Assembly: GCF_001583695.1 (NCBI RefSeq)
Contig: NZ_LOBC01000050.1
Location: 1 to 64,000 of the forward strand
Length of the DNA: 64,000 bases
Source: Bacillus wiedmannii
GTDB taxonomy: Bacteria; Bacillota; Bacilli; Bacillales; Bacillaceae_G
Direction of reading: 5' to 3'
Every line of letters begins with the position of its first letter. Within the stretch, counting starts at the first letter, position 1. This document shows, piece by piece, positions 10,035 through 18,954 of this stretch. A model generated the notes under the pieces. The model saw nothing but the letters and a program-made list of their open reading frames with translations, was not told the origin of the DNA and ran no database searches. The translations under genes were made by a program, and so were the position numbers.

Positions 10035-10056
10035 CATTACAATATTTGGATGTCAA
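10028..10056 (-). promoter_or_regulatory. Sigma-A promoter of the tetR-ABC-NRPS operon
   Basis: On the minus strand a perfect -35 TTGACA (10056-10051) is followed after exactly 17 bases by TAATCT (10033-10028), a good -10. Predicted start of transcription is within the inverted repeat, near 10021. No other promoter is evident in the tightly packed operon, so it probably drives all six genes. Confidence 0.8.
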
Positions 10057-10145
10057 TAGATTAAGATATGAAACTTTTTAATTTTCCGAAAATATTTTCT
10101 TCTTCACTTGAATCAATTTCATAATGATTTCTTTTCCTCAGTTGG

Positions 10146-10646
10146 ATGAGCAGAATGTTAAATGATATCATGGATTCATTGGACCAAAAGTTTAAGGAAC
10201 TTTACATCAACAATATAGGACTTTATTCAAGTTTATACGATAATACCTACAAGGAACTAATAGGGACAGTTGAATTAGAAGGAATAAACAACTTTGATTG
10301 GGTTTTGGGGGATTGGCAGACGCTTTTACAAGCTTATGGGCCTCTTTCGGTTTCCGGTTTTACACAATCCAATCAAGCTTGGTCCTTGAATTCCTTAATT
10401 GTAATAGGCATTAACAACGGAGATCCAAATAATCTTAAACAATTCAATTTTTTAACATGTATAAATCCTTCAGACGATTTAATCAAGTATATAAGCAATG
10501 CAGCATCGATAAATGTTATTAAGCCACCCGCAGAACCGGTATTGCTATTTAAACCTTGGATTTTCTATTTCCCAAAAAATCATGACAAATTTTTTAAGTA
10601 TCTTCGGTGTACGTACAGGGCACGAGGAAAACTTAAGTCTTTATAG
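10146..10646 (+). CDS. Hypothetical protein, possibly a gene fragment
   Basis: A 166-residue open frame, divergent from the NRPS operon. The segment WQTLLQAYGPLSVSGF, then a stretch ending VIGINNGDP and a later CINPSDD, recalls the C-terminal half of papain-like (C39/C70) cysteine peptidases, where a GPL strand precedes the His and Asp regions. The expected catalytic His before the VIGI strand is replaced (AWSLNSL). No convincing ribosome site precedes the ATG, and a stop closes the frame 21 bases upstream. It may be a decayed or partial gene. Confidence 0.4.
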   Translation: MSRMLNDIMDSLDQKFKELYINNIGLYSSLYDNTYKELIGTVELEGINNFDWVLGDWQTLLQAYGPLSVSGFTQSNQAWSLNSLIVIGINNGDPNNLKQFNFLTCINPSDDLIKYISNAASINVIKPPAEPVLLFKPWIFYFPKNHDKFFKYLRCTYRARGKLKSL

Positions 10647-10740
10647 AATATAATCAAGAATAAGGAATTTTCGAAATGTCACATTAAAGTCCTTCCTTTT
10701 TAATATTAGTACACAAAATTTTGTAATTATAAAATAAAAA

Positions 10741-10764
10741 AGCATGACATAAAATTGTCATGCT
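10741..10764. terminator. Bidirectional intrinsic terminator
   Basis: AGCATGACA and TGTCATGCT pair perfectly around a 6-base loop. A-rich sequence lies to the left and TTTTTCTT to the right, so it can end transcription from both topB (minus) and the short plus-strand gene. Confidence 0.85.
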
Positions 10765-10830
10765 TTTTCTTCTCTATCCATATTTCCCCAAACCTTACCT
10801 GTTACAAAAGCTTTTATTTGTTGAAATCAC

Positions 10831-12975
10831 TTAATTCTCAAACACAAAATTAATCTTATTTTCTTTCCACTCTAACATCGCATCAAACGTTTTCTCGCCT
10901 TTTTTAAAGCCTTTAATTAAATCGGTCTTTTCACCTTTTAAGAGCTTTGTCATATTCTTTTGTGAAATTGTTTTACTTAATATTTTCTTCGAGATGGTAA
11001 AATCACATTGCGTTGTGTTGTAGTTAGAACAACCGTAAAACGTTGACTTATCAATCACGTCGCCATCACATTTTTTACAACTACCAACCTTTTTACCAGT
11101 TGTAAATTTCGATCCTTTTCGCTCAATCGATTCAACATGTAATCCAGTGAAATCCCACTTCTCCGACATTTCCACTGCATCTTCAATAATTTTCGCTGAT
11201 AGCTTTTTCGTTTGTTCCATAAATGTAGCTGGTGATGCTGTACCTTCCCCAATTTCCGCAAGGCGCTGCTCCCATTTCGCTGTCATTTCTGGTGAAGCCA
11301 GTATTTTATCACCGATTGCGGTAATTAATACTTTCCCTTTATCGGTTGCATACACTTGGTTTTTCTGCACATCTATATATTTACGGTCTTTCAGCATCGT
11401 AATAATTCCAGCGCGAGTTGCCTCTGTACCTAAACCTTCTGTTTTCTTTAATACTTTCTCAAGCTCTTCGTTCTCTAAATACTTACCTGCCGTTTTCATT
11501 AAGGTAATAAGTTGACCTTCTGTATAACGCTTCGGTGGCTGTGTTTTTCCTTCTTTCACTTTCACCTTTACAACTTTTCCTTGTTCACCTTCAGCTACAA
11601 TTGGAAGAATCGTTTCGTCATCTTTATCGTCTTGGAAAATAACTTTACGCCAACCTTCTTGTATTTGCTGTTTTCCTTTTGAAATGAATTCAGCACGTTC
11701 GTCTACAAGAGTTGTAATCGTTGTGTAGTCAAAGATTGCAACTTCATAATGCGCCGCAATCAGTCTTCTTACGATCATATCGTAAATTTTCTTTTCATCA
11801 CCTGATAGTTTGCTTGGATTTGTAACTTGCTCTGTCGGAATAATGGCATAGTGATCTGTTACTTTCTTTTCATTCACATAACGCTTATTATTCATAATTG
11901 ATTCAACGGGAGCCGGTAATAAACCTTTATATTCATCAAACTGACTTAACTTCTGTAAAATATCAGGGAACGTCGCTGCCTCTCCTTGTGTAACATAGTT
12001 AGAATCCGAACGCGGATAAGAAACTATCCCTTTTTGATATAGTGCTTGTGTTATATCAAGCGTCTTTTTCGGTGAAAATTTAAAAGCTTTATTAGCTGTC
12101 GCTTGCAGTGCTGATAAATTAAATAAAAACGGTGGCTGAAACTCTTTACGCTCCGTTTTCATTTCTTTTACTACAGCCGGTTTACCTTGGCAAAATGCTG
12201 CAATTTTATTTGCCATATCAGGGTCTTTTAAGCGGGATTCACTATCCTTCTCCCATTTCCCCTCATACTTCTTTCCTTCTATATTAAAGGTTGCGAACAC
12301 TTCCCAAAACGGCTCCGACTTAAAGTTTTCTATTTCTTTTTCACGCTTTACAATTAATGCGAGTGTCGGTGTTTGTACACGTCCAGCTGAAAATAAATCG
12401 TTCATTCCTTTTTTCTTTAGCAAAATACTAAAGACACGCGATGCATTCATACCAACGACCCAGTCCGCACATGACCTTGTATACGCCTCATAGTACGTAT
12501 TGATAGTATCTGATTCATCAAGCAAGTTTTTAAATCCTTGATATATAGCTTGCTTCGTTAAAGATGAAATCCAAAGACGTTTCATCGGCTTTTGTACGTT
12601 ACAAAGATTAATAATGTTTCGTACAATCAATTCCCCTTCACGCCCGGCATCGCCCGCGTGAATAATTTCTGTTACCTGAGGATTATGTAACAGCTGTTTC
12701 ACAACGTTAAACTGTTTATACTTCGACTTTGTTACTTCAAATTGAAATCGCTCTGGAATCATCGGTAACGTATTAAGTGACCATTTTTTCCACTCTGCGT
12801 GATAATGTTCTGGATTACATAACTGCGTCAAATGACCAATTGCCCATGTACAGTACGCTCCATTTGGAAATAACTCATTCGCTTCCACTTCTAAATATCC
12901 ATCTTTCCGGCGATATTTAAACTGTGAAACAAGAGCCAAACCTTGATCTGGTTTCTCGGCAATAATTAATTTCAT
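10831..12975 (-). CDS. topB: DNA topoisomerase III
   Basis: A 714-residue type IA topoisomerase that passes single strands through a transient nick to resolve replication and recombination intermediates. The Toprim domain starts at MKLIIAEKPDQ and contains HAGDAGREGELI (near 110). The catalytic Tyr is in GIVSYPRSDSN, near residue 320. FSAGRVQTPT is also typical. The C-terminus (about 625-655) has a CKKC...C...C zinc-ribbon remnant. Length is close to other Bacillus TopB proteins. It stands alone between a terminator and a 330-base spacer. Confidence 0.97.
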   Translation of the reverse strand: MKLIIAEKPDQGLALVSQFKYRRKDGYLEVEANELFPNGAYCTWAIGHLTQLCNPEHYHAEWKKWSLNTLPMIPERFQFEVTKSKYKQFNVVKQLLHNPQVTEIIHAGDAGREGELIVRNIINLCNVQKPMKRLWISSLTKQAIYQGFKNLLDESDTINTYYEAYTRSCADWVVGMNASRVFSILLKKKGMNDLFSAGRVQTPTLALIVKREKEIENFKSEPFWEVFATFNIEGKKYEGKWEKDSESRLKDPDMANKIAAFCQGKPAVVKEMKTERKEFQPPFLFNLSALQATANKAFKFSPKKTLDITQALYQKGIVSYPRSDSNYVTQGEAATFPDILQKLSQFDEYKGLLPAPVESIMNNKRYVNEKKVTDHYAIIPTEQVTNPSKLSGDEKKIYDMIVRRLIAAHYEVAIFDYTTITTLVDERAEFISKGKQQIQEGWRKVIFQDDKDDETILPIVAEGEQGKVVKVKVKEGKTQPPKRYTEGQLITLMKTAGKYLENEELEKVLKKTEGLGTEATRAGIITMLKDRKYIDVQKNQVYATDKGKVLITAIGDKILASPEMTAKWEQRLAEIGEGTASPATFMEQTKKLSAKIIEDAVEMSEKWDFTGLHVESIERKGSKFTTGKKVGSCKKCDGDVIDKSTFYGCSNYNTTQCDFTISKKILSKTISQKNMTKLLKGEKTDLIKGFKKGEKTFDAMLEWKENKINFVFEN

Positions 12976-13307
12976 TTTATAACTCCCTATCCGTATTCCA
13001 GTGTTACTTTCATTGTCTATCTGTTTAGAGGCGATGATAAAACAACAATCTTATTTATCATTCGCGGGTTACTCCCCATAATGGGATAACTATAATATTA
13101 TACGCTTATTCTTTATGGCTTCACAATAGAAACTCTTCATTTAACTCTTACATTCACATGCTCATAATTAAAAAGACGTCCAAAAAATCAGGAGCCTTCT
13201 TACTCACATTAATTAAATTGTGCAGATAATATGCAGATATAAATAAGCATAAGAACTCTCCATATGAACATATGATGAAATGAATGATAGGACAGGGAGG
13301 TATCATA
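12976..13307. other. Intergenic spacer upstream of topB and the membrane protein gene
   Basis: AT-rich, divergent spacer. It presumably holds promoters for topB (leftward) and the 13308 gene (rightward), but I see no convincing -35/-10 pair, RNA gene or protein remnant. Confidence 0.4.
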
Positions 13308-13853
13308 ATGTTCGCTTACACAGCAACCACCTTAACACTTTGTTGTATCTCGATTCTTATTACATCTTACATTTCTAAACGTAACGGTACCCTAATGGAG
13401 TATATGGTATTTATTATGTCTTTTAGTATGAGTATCGGTTTAAGTATCGGATTTTATTTAGGAATTCTTTTTAAAGGAGAATTACTCTATTCTACTTTGC
13501 TTGCTATATTAATTAGTGGTTGTATCGGTTTTTTAGTCGGTCTACGTTTTCACCTATATACTGCTTTAGAAGGGATGTTCTCTGGATTAATGGCAAGTAT
13601 GATGGGAGCAATGATTACAGAAATGTTAAACGCTCAACAAGCTCATAGTATACTGTTTATTAGCCTTTTACTTACGATAACAATAACTATGTCATGTATA
13701 ATTCAACTTTTATCAGAAACTTTTTCTGCTTTTATCCAAAGGCGTTTTTTATTATTACTTTCAATTAGTGTGGTAATTATCGTTGCCGTATTCGTGACAT
13801 TCCCAGATCATACTCCCCCACCTTCCCCCGGGCATGATCAACATATACATTGA
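13308..13853 (+). CDS. Small polytopic membrane protein with His-rich C-terminus
   Basis: A 181-residue protein with about six hydrophobic segments. A glycine/methionine-rich stretch (GMFSGLMASMMGAM, near residues 87-100) resembles tightly packed helices of small transport proteins. It ends in a His/Asp/Pro tail (PPPSPGHDQHIH) that could bind metal. An upstream in-frame ATG at 13284 is possible, but GGGAGG at 13295-13300 sits 7 bases before the ATG at 13308, so I prefer that start. It converges on the multicopper oxidase gene; a link to copper handling is inference. I do not recognise the family by name. Confidence 0.7.
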   Translation: MFAYTATTLTLCCISILITSYISKRNGTLMEYMVFIMSFSMSIGLSIGFYLGILFKGELLYSTLLAILISGCIGFLVGLRFHLYTALEGMFSGLMASMMGAMITEMLNAQQAHSILFISLLLTITITMSCIIQLLSETFSAFIQRRFLLLLSISVVIIVAVFVTFPDHTPPPSPGHDQHIH

Positions 13854-13873
13854 CTCTTGCACCGAAAATGAAT

Positions 13874-13900
13874 AAGCAGCTATCCATAGGATAACTGCTT
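13874..13900. terminator. Probable shared terminator
   Basis: AAGCAGCTATCC and GGATAACTGCTT pair with a single mismatch around a 3-base loop, between two convergent genes. Flanking T-runs are weak, so efficiency is uncertain. Confidence 0.6.
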
Positions 13901-13904
13901 CATA

Positions 13905-15560
13905 TTATTCTGGCTTATTAGGAATGTTTGGGTTGGGAACATAGTTAGATTTATAATCTGTATATTTCACTTCTGTTACCATCCCCGCGGAAGCATGGTG
14001 TAAATCATGACAGTGGAACATCCAATCACCCGGATTGTCTGCTGCAAAGGCTACTTCATATTCTTCTCCTGGTTTTAAGTTCAATGTATCTTTCACAATT
14101 GGAGAGCCTTCTATCGGTTTTCCATCTTTACTCAACACCTGGAAGAAGTGACCGTGTAAATGCATCGGATGATCGTCCATTTTAGAACGATTTACCAATT
14201 TCACTTTAACTAAATCGCCCTTTTTCACTGGAATTGGATCAATATCTGGAAATACCTTTCCGTTAATTGTATATACCATTTCATTTCCATTCATTTGCGT
14301 ATTTAAGTCCATATTATATGTGGCAGTATACTGCTGATTTAACGTGAAACTACCTAGTTTTTTAGCACCATATTTCGTCATATCTAATTTCGATAATTTT
14401 TCTTTTTCATCTGCTTTATCTATCATCTCTTTGCTGCCATCATATTCAATAACAGCTTTCATTCCTTTTGCACCTTTATTTGCTGAATGGTCTTCAACAT
14501 ACCATTTCCCAGGATTATTAGCAGTAAATTCAATATCATAACGTTCACCAGGTGCGATTGAAATTACTTGATCCTTTATAACTTTTGGATCGTTTATTGG
14601 TTGACCATCTGTTGCAATTACTTTTATATCATGACCGTGAACATGTATATCATGTGATAAATAACCAGCATTAACGAGTCGCAGACGAACTTTATCTCCC
14701 TTATTCACTTTCAATGGCGCTACTAAATCACCGCTTTTTCCATTGATTGTGAATAAATCATACATACTCATATCATGACCTTCCATCTTCATATTTCCAT
14801 GGTCCATTCCTGCCATATTGCCAGGGTCTTTTTTATCACTGTCCATGTCCATACCAGAATGATCCATGCTGTTCTTATCATCATTCTTTTTCGCATTTTC
14901 ATTATCCTTACTAGATTTATTACCGTCTGCTTTTTCTGTTTTTCCTTTTGTCATTTCTTTTAACTGTTTATTAATCTCTTCTTTATCTGTTATCCATTCA
15001 TCTAACATTAATGTGTAATCTTTATCATACTTTTCATTTGTATCTTCTACAACGAGAGCACCATATAATCCTCTATCTAATTGATTTACAGAATCTTGAT
15101 GCGAGTGATACCAGTACGTTCCTGGTACGTTCACTTCAAATTCATAGGTGAAACTTTTTCCAGGTTCAACCGCATCTTGCGTCACACCTGGAATTCCATC
15201 CATGTTATTTGGAACAGGATACCCATGCCAATGAATAGATACCGGTGCAGATAGTTCATTTTTTAATGTCACTTTCACCTTTTCACCTTTTTTCACCCGA
15301 ATTTCTGGACCAGGAGATGAGCCATTAAATGTCCAGACCGGAACAATAACACCGTTACTTAATTTTTGCTTTTCTTCTTTCGCTATTAAAGTAACTTCTG
15401 GTCCCTTAACAATTTCCAATGGTTTTGTAGCCGTTTCAGTTTGTTTAGTTTTTTTATCATTCATATTTTTATGATCGTTTGTTGTATTTGTGGCCAAAGA
15501 ACATGCAGCAATTAAAGATATGACAAAGACTGTAACTGCTGTTAACACAAATCTCTTCAT
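13905..15560 (-). CDS. Lipoprotein multicopper oxidase
   Basis: A multicopper oxidase of the CueO/laccase type, about 550 residues, anchored outside the cell. The start is taken at MKRFVLT (15560), which has GGAGGGG in front. A signal peptide with lipobox LIAAC follows. Copper ligands are all visible: HWHG, YWYHSHQD, HPMHLHGHFF and MFHCHDLHHASAGM (T1, T2 and T3 sites). Between domains 1 and 2 there is a long insert rich in Met, His and Asp (MDHSGMDMDSD, then MAGMDHGNMKMEGHDMSM) that probably binds Cu(I), as in CueO. Expected activity is oxidation of Cu(I) or phenols with reduction of O2 to water. It may confer copper tolerance. It is monocistronic. Confidence 0.93.
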   Translation of the reverse strand: MKRFVLTAVTVFVISLIAACSLATNTTNDHKNMNDKKTKQTETATKPLEIVKGPEVTLIAKEEKQKLSNGVIVPVWTFNGSSPGPEIRVKKGEKVKVTLKNELSAPVSIHWHGYPVPNNMDGIPGVTQDAVEPGKSFTYEFEVNVPGTYWYHSHQDSVNQLDRGLYGALVVEDTNEKYDKDYTLMLDEWITDKEEINKQLKEMTKGKTEKADGNKSSKDNENAKKNDDKNSMDHSGMDMDSDKKDPGNMAGMDHGNMKMEGHDMSMYDLFTINGKSGDLVAPLKVNKGDKVRLRLVNAGYLSHDIHVHGHDIKVIATDGQPINDPKVIKDQVISIAPGERYDIEFTANNPGKWYVEDHSANKGAKGMKAVIEYDGSKEMIDKADEKEKLSKLDMTKYGAKKLGSFTLNQQYTATYNMDLNTQMNGNEMVYTINGKVFPDIDPIPVKKGDLVKVKLVNRSKMDDHPMHLHGHFFQVLSKDGKPIEGSPIVKDTLNLKPGEEYEVAFAADNPGDWMFHCHDLHHASAGMVTEVKYTDYKSNYVPNPNIPNKPE

Positions 15561-15677
15561 GGAAACCCCTCCTTTTTCTTTTTCAAAATCATTATAAAAA
15601 ATGATTTTCAAGAAAATATGGAGATATACAATGAGCTAAATAAAAAGACGCCCAAAATTGAGCGCCTCTTCTAATGG

Positions 15678-16961
15678 TTATTTCGTAACAACTTCATCTT
15701 TTTTTGCATTTACATTGTTTTCTCTCATAAACGCTTCAATCTCTTCAACTTCTCTAATGATATCTTTTGACAAGTTTTCATGTCCGTCTTTCGTTACAAG
15801 AATATCATCTTCAATACGAATGCCGATTGATTCTTCTTCAATATAAAGACCAGGTTCAATTGTTATAACCATGCCTTCTTCTAACACTCTATCTTTGTAT
15901 GTCCCTACATCATGCGTATCTAAACCAAGGAAATGGCTGACACCATGATAATAATATTTAGACAGTTCCTCATCTTCTTGTATTAAACCAACTGCTTTAC
16001 ACCCTTCTGCAAGTACTTTTTTAGCATGCTCATTTAATGCAGCGAACTTTAAGCCTGGCTTAATAATCTCTGTTGTTTCTTTCAATGCTTTTAATACAAT
16101 ATTATAAATTTGTTTTTGGCGACTAGAGAATGTTCCATTTGCCGGGAATGTATAACTAATATCAGCGTTATAGTAATTTTTTTGAGCGCCTAAATCTAGC
16201 AGTACTAAATCGCCATTCTGAATTTGTGCATCATTATCTTCATAATGAAGAACTGTAGCATTTTTCCCACTTGCCAAAATTGTATTGAAAGCATGATGCT
16301 TAATGCCAGATGATTTTAGTATGAAATCAAACTGAGCTTCTAATTCATATTCCATCATGTCTGCTTTTGCATGCTTAAGTACGTTGTAAATACCGTCTTT
16401 CGTTACAGCAATCGCCTCTTTCATAATTTCAATTTCTTCTTCTGTTTTAAACACTCGTAATTCACAAATATTCGGATATACATTACCAATTAAAACGTGT
16501 GGATACTGTTCTCTTACATGTTTAGCAAATGCTAATGTTTTTGTCTCTGTACCATTCCATTCACGACGCTCTAAATCTAAATATAGATGCTTCACATTTT
16601 CTGTAAAAAGTATATTTGACATTGTCTTTTCAAAGCTATCTAAATATACAACTTTCTTTATACCCGAAATTTTCTCTGCTTCTTCGTTAGAAACTGTTTT
16701 ACCGACCCACTTTTCCATTACTGGATCTGACTTTTCAATAAAAAGTGTTTCTTCAACACTATTTCCAACCTTCTTCAACATGAAAATAACATTTGGTTCA
16801 TCGATTCCTGTTACATAGTAAAAATTCCGATTCGGCACAAATTTATAATGTGCATCCGCTGACATATGAGGTGCTTGTCCCGCAAATAAAATAGTAATAG
16901 ATTCGTCTGGTAATGTGTTTACTAATCGTTCTCTATTTTGAGCAAAAAATGTTACTTTCAT
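15678..16961 (-). CDS. Xaa-Pro aminopeptidase (M24B)
   Basis: A 427-residue cytoplasmic metallopeptidase that removes N-terminal residues preceding proline. Residues 1-165 are the AMP_N domain (NFYYVTGIDEP). The pita-bread domain follows with metal ligands in LLDLGAQ, YNADISYTF, HGVSHFLGLDTHDVG, ITIEPGLY and GIRIEDD. This is the PepP type with Mn2+ or Zn2+. Length is normal. It has its own spacer on both sides. Confidence 0.93.
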   Translation of the reverse strand: MKVTFFAQNRERLVNTLPDESITILFAGQAPHMSADAHYKFVPNRNFYYVTGIDEPNVIFMLKKVGNSVEETLFIEKSDPVMEKWVGKTVSNEEAEKISGIKKVVYLDSFEKTMSNILFTENVKHLYLDLERREWNGTETKTLAFAKHVREQYPHVLIGNVYPNICELRVFKTEEEIEIMKEAIAVTKDGIYNVLKHAKADMMEYELEAQFDFILKSSGIKHHAFNTILASGKNATVLHYEDNDAQIQNGDLVLLDLGAQKNYYNADISYTFPANGTFSSRQKQIYNIVLKALKETTEIIKPGLKFAALNEHAKKVLAEGCKAVGLIQEDEELSKYYYHGVSHFLGLDTHDVGTYKDRVLEEGMVITIEPGLYIEEESIGIRIEDDILVTKDGHENLSKDIIREVEEIEAFMRENNVNAKKDEVVTK

Positions 16962-17180
16962 AATAATCCCCCTAGCGTTCTATGTATGATTAAAAAACTA
17001 ATTATCTAATCAATTCATTTTATTATTGTTACAATTTTTCGTCAATTAATAGTACTCATAGAAAAAGGAAAATCCCCCTTACTAGTACCCCTCTAATCTA
17101 CATTATGCATACAACTCCACAATTTCTTGACATTTATTCCATATACTTAAAATCTCATATATAGGAAAGGAGCCACAACT

Positions 17181-18164
17181 TTGAAACATTATGTAGCAAC
17201 TGGGTTAGCAATTACTTCCTTATTCATAATTACTGGATGTTCTAGCAATACCGAAACAGCACCCGTGAAGAAAGAAACGGTGCAATCTGAGTCAAAAAAT
17301 ATAGAAACAGCAAATACGAGTCCGCAAGACTTCTATAAAGAAATTACATCTGGAAAAATCGAGCACATTCACGGAATTGGCTATGCAGGAAATATGCCTG
17401 GGGTTTCTATCGCCACTCATAGCGGGATAAAAGTTTATCATAATGGAAAATGGCTTGAAACTAAGACTGGATTACATGATTATATGGGATTTCAAGCAAC
17501 GAAGAACGGATTCTTTGCCAGCGGTCATCCTGAACCAGGAGCAAATTTAAAAAACCCTTTAGGATTAATGAAAAGTTCTGATGGCGGTAATACCCTTGAA
17601 AAGCTAGCTTTTTACGGAGAATCTGATTTTCATAACCTTGCTGTCGGATATAATACGGAAGCAATTTATTTATACAATGAGCATCCAAATTCTAAATTAC
17701 AACAAGGTTTTTATTTTAGTACGAACAACGGACAAGATTGGAAAAATAGTAAGTTAAAAGGTCTTTCAAGTACGATTCATTCCTTTTCAGTACATCCGGA
17801 TCAATCTAGTGTAGTCGCGGTAAGTGCTAAAGACGGTGTATATTTATCTACAGATTATGGAAATACGTTTGAATTATTCTCTACATCACTTGAATCGACC
17901 GCAGTTACATTAAGTAATGAAGATGTTATTTACGCCCCTATCAATAAGCAAATGATAATGAAGAAATCAATTGCAACAAATGAAAAGACAAACATACAAA
18001 TTCCACTTTTAGATTCTAAAGATGCAATTATGTATATTTCACAAAACCCTCAAAATTCAGCTGAAATCGTATTTGCTACAATGAAAGCAAATGTGTTCCT
18101 TTCTACCGATGAGGGTAAAACGTGGAAACAGATTACTAAAGAGGGAACATTACAATTTAATTAG
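17181..18164 (+). CDS. Secreted lipoprotein, BNR/F510_1955-like beta-propeller
   Basis: A 327-residue lipoprotein. The start is a TTG with AAAGGAG eight bases upstream; the nearby ATG is out of frame. The signal peptide ends in lipobox IITGC (Cys20). The mature part begins with IEHIHGIGYAGNMPGVSIATHSGI and has repeated sialidase/BNR-type blades (SSDGGNT, STNNGQDWKN, STDYGNTF, STDEGKTWK), consistent with the F510_1955-type propeller family. No enzymatic residue set is evident. It is followed after 15 bases by the CcdA-like gene, so the pair probably acts together at the cell surface, possibly in redox or metal handling. Confidence 0.82.
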   Translation: MKHYVATGLAITSLFIITGCSSNTETAPVKKETVQSESKNIETANTSPQDFYKEITSGKIEHIHGIGYAGNMPGVSIATHSGIKVYHNGKWLETKTGLHDYMGFQATKNGFFASGHPEPGANLKNPLGLMKSSDGGNTLEKLAFYGESDFHNLAVGYNTEAIYLYNEHPNSKLQQGFYFSTNNGQDWKNSKLKGLSSTIHSFSVHPDQSSVVAVSAKDGVYLSTDYGNTFELFSTSLESTAVTLSNEDVIYAPINKQMIMKKSIATNEKTNIQIPLLDSKDAIMYISQNPQNSAEIVFATMKANVFLSTDEGKTWKQITKEGTLQFN

Positions 18165-18179
18165 AAAGGTGAATATAAC

Positions 18180-18896
18180 GTGTTTTCAATAATTAGTGAA
18201 TGGAGCTATCAACTCATGTCTCCTTTAATAGGTGTCGCGAATGCTACGAAATCAGTACCTCTTTTATTTGCGTTTTTATTAGGCATTGTAGGTACACTTG
18301 CTCCTTGCCAATTAACAGGAAACATTAGCGCTATTACACTTTATGGCAATCAATCTTTACAAAAGAGATATGCCTGGAAACATATACTGTTATTCATTTT
18401 AGGAAAAATAATAGCTTTTACAACACTTGGACTATTAGTATGGTTCTTAGGAAAAGAGATTCAGCAAATATTAACTTTGTATTTCCCATGGTTACGAAAA
18501 ATGATCGGACCTTTATTAATTTTAATGGGGTTAATGTTGACAGGTATTATAAAAGGAAAAAATCTCTTCTCAATCAAATTTATAAAAAAACAAAATGAAG
18601 TTGGCTCATTTTTACTTGGATTCTTCTTTTCCTTAGCTTTCTGCCCAACTATGTTCGTTCTATTTTTTGGAACGTTAATCCCTCTATCTTTCTCATATAA
18701 TTATGGTTACTTGTTTCCGACATTCTTTTCGGTAGGAACAGCTCTCCCTATCGTTATATTAATGTTCATCATCTCCTACCTTGGATTAAATGGGGCACTA
18801 CTTAAAAAGAGCCGAAAAATAGGAAAAAACATTCAACGTATAGCCGGTGTCCTACTCATTTTAATCGGACTTTATGATACTGCTCTATATTGGTAA
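18180..18896 (+). CDS. CcdA/DsbD-like membrane protein
   Basis: A 238-residue polytopic membrane protein with six hydrophobic segments. Conserved cysteines are Cys43 in LAPCQLTGNIS and Cys155 in LAFCPTMF, placed in segments 1 and 4 as in CcdA/DsbD electron carriers, which move reducing power across the membrane. The start is GTG with AAAGGTG eight bases upstream. It is co-transcribed with the propeller lipoprotein and ends at a strong terminator. It could reduce the partner or a metal-binding thiol; this is inference. Confidence 0.82.
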   Translation: MFSIISEWSYQLMSPLIGVANATKSVPLLFAFLLGIVGTLAPCQLTGNISAITLYGNQSLQKRYAWKHILLFILGKIIAFTTLGLLVWFLGKEIQQILTLYFPWLRKMIGPLLILMGLMLTGIIKGKNLFSIKFIKKQNEVGSFLLGFFFSLAFCPTMFVLFFGTLIPLSFSYNYGYLFPTFFSVGTALPIVILMFIISYLGLNGALLKKSRKIGKNIQRIAGVLLILIGLYDTALYW

Positions 18897-18900
18897 TACA

Positions 18901-18941
18901 TCCAAAAGGTAAGCTTCAGTAAAATGAGCTTACCTTTTGGA
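18901..18941. terminator. Strong bidirectional terminator
   Basis: TCCAAAAGGTAAGCT (18901-18915) pairs perfectly with AGCTTACCTTTTGGA (18927-18941) around an 11-base loop, between two convergent genes. Confidence 0.9.
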
Positions 18942-18954
18942 TCATTTTATTTAT

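Noticed and set aside
15645-15672. Possible terminator after the aminopeptidase gene
   Set aside because: GACGCCC and AGCGCCTC do not pair well; two mismatches in nine positions make a stable stem doubtful.
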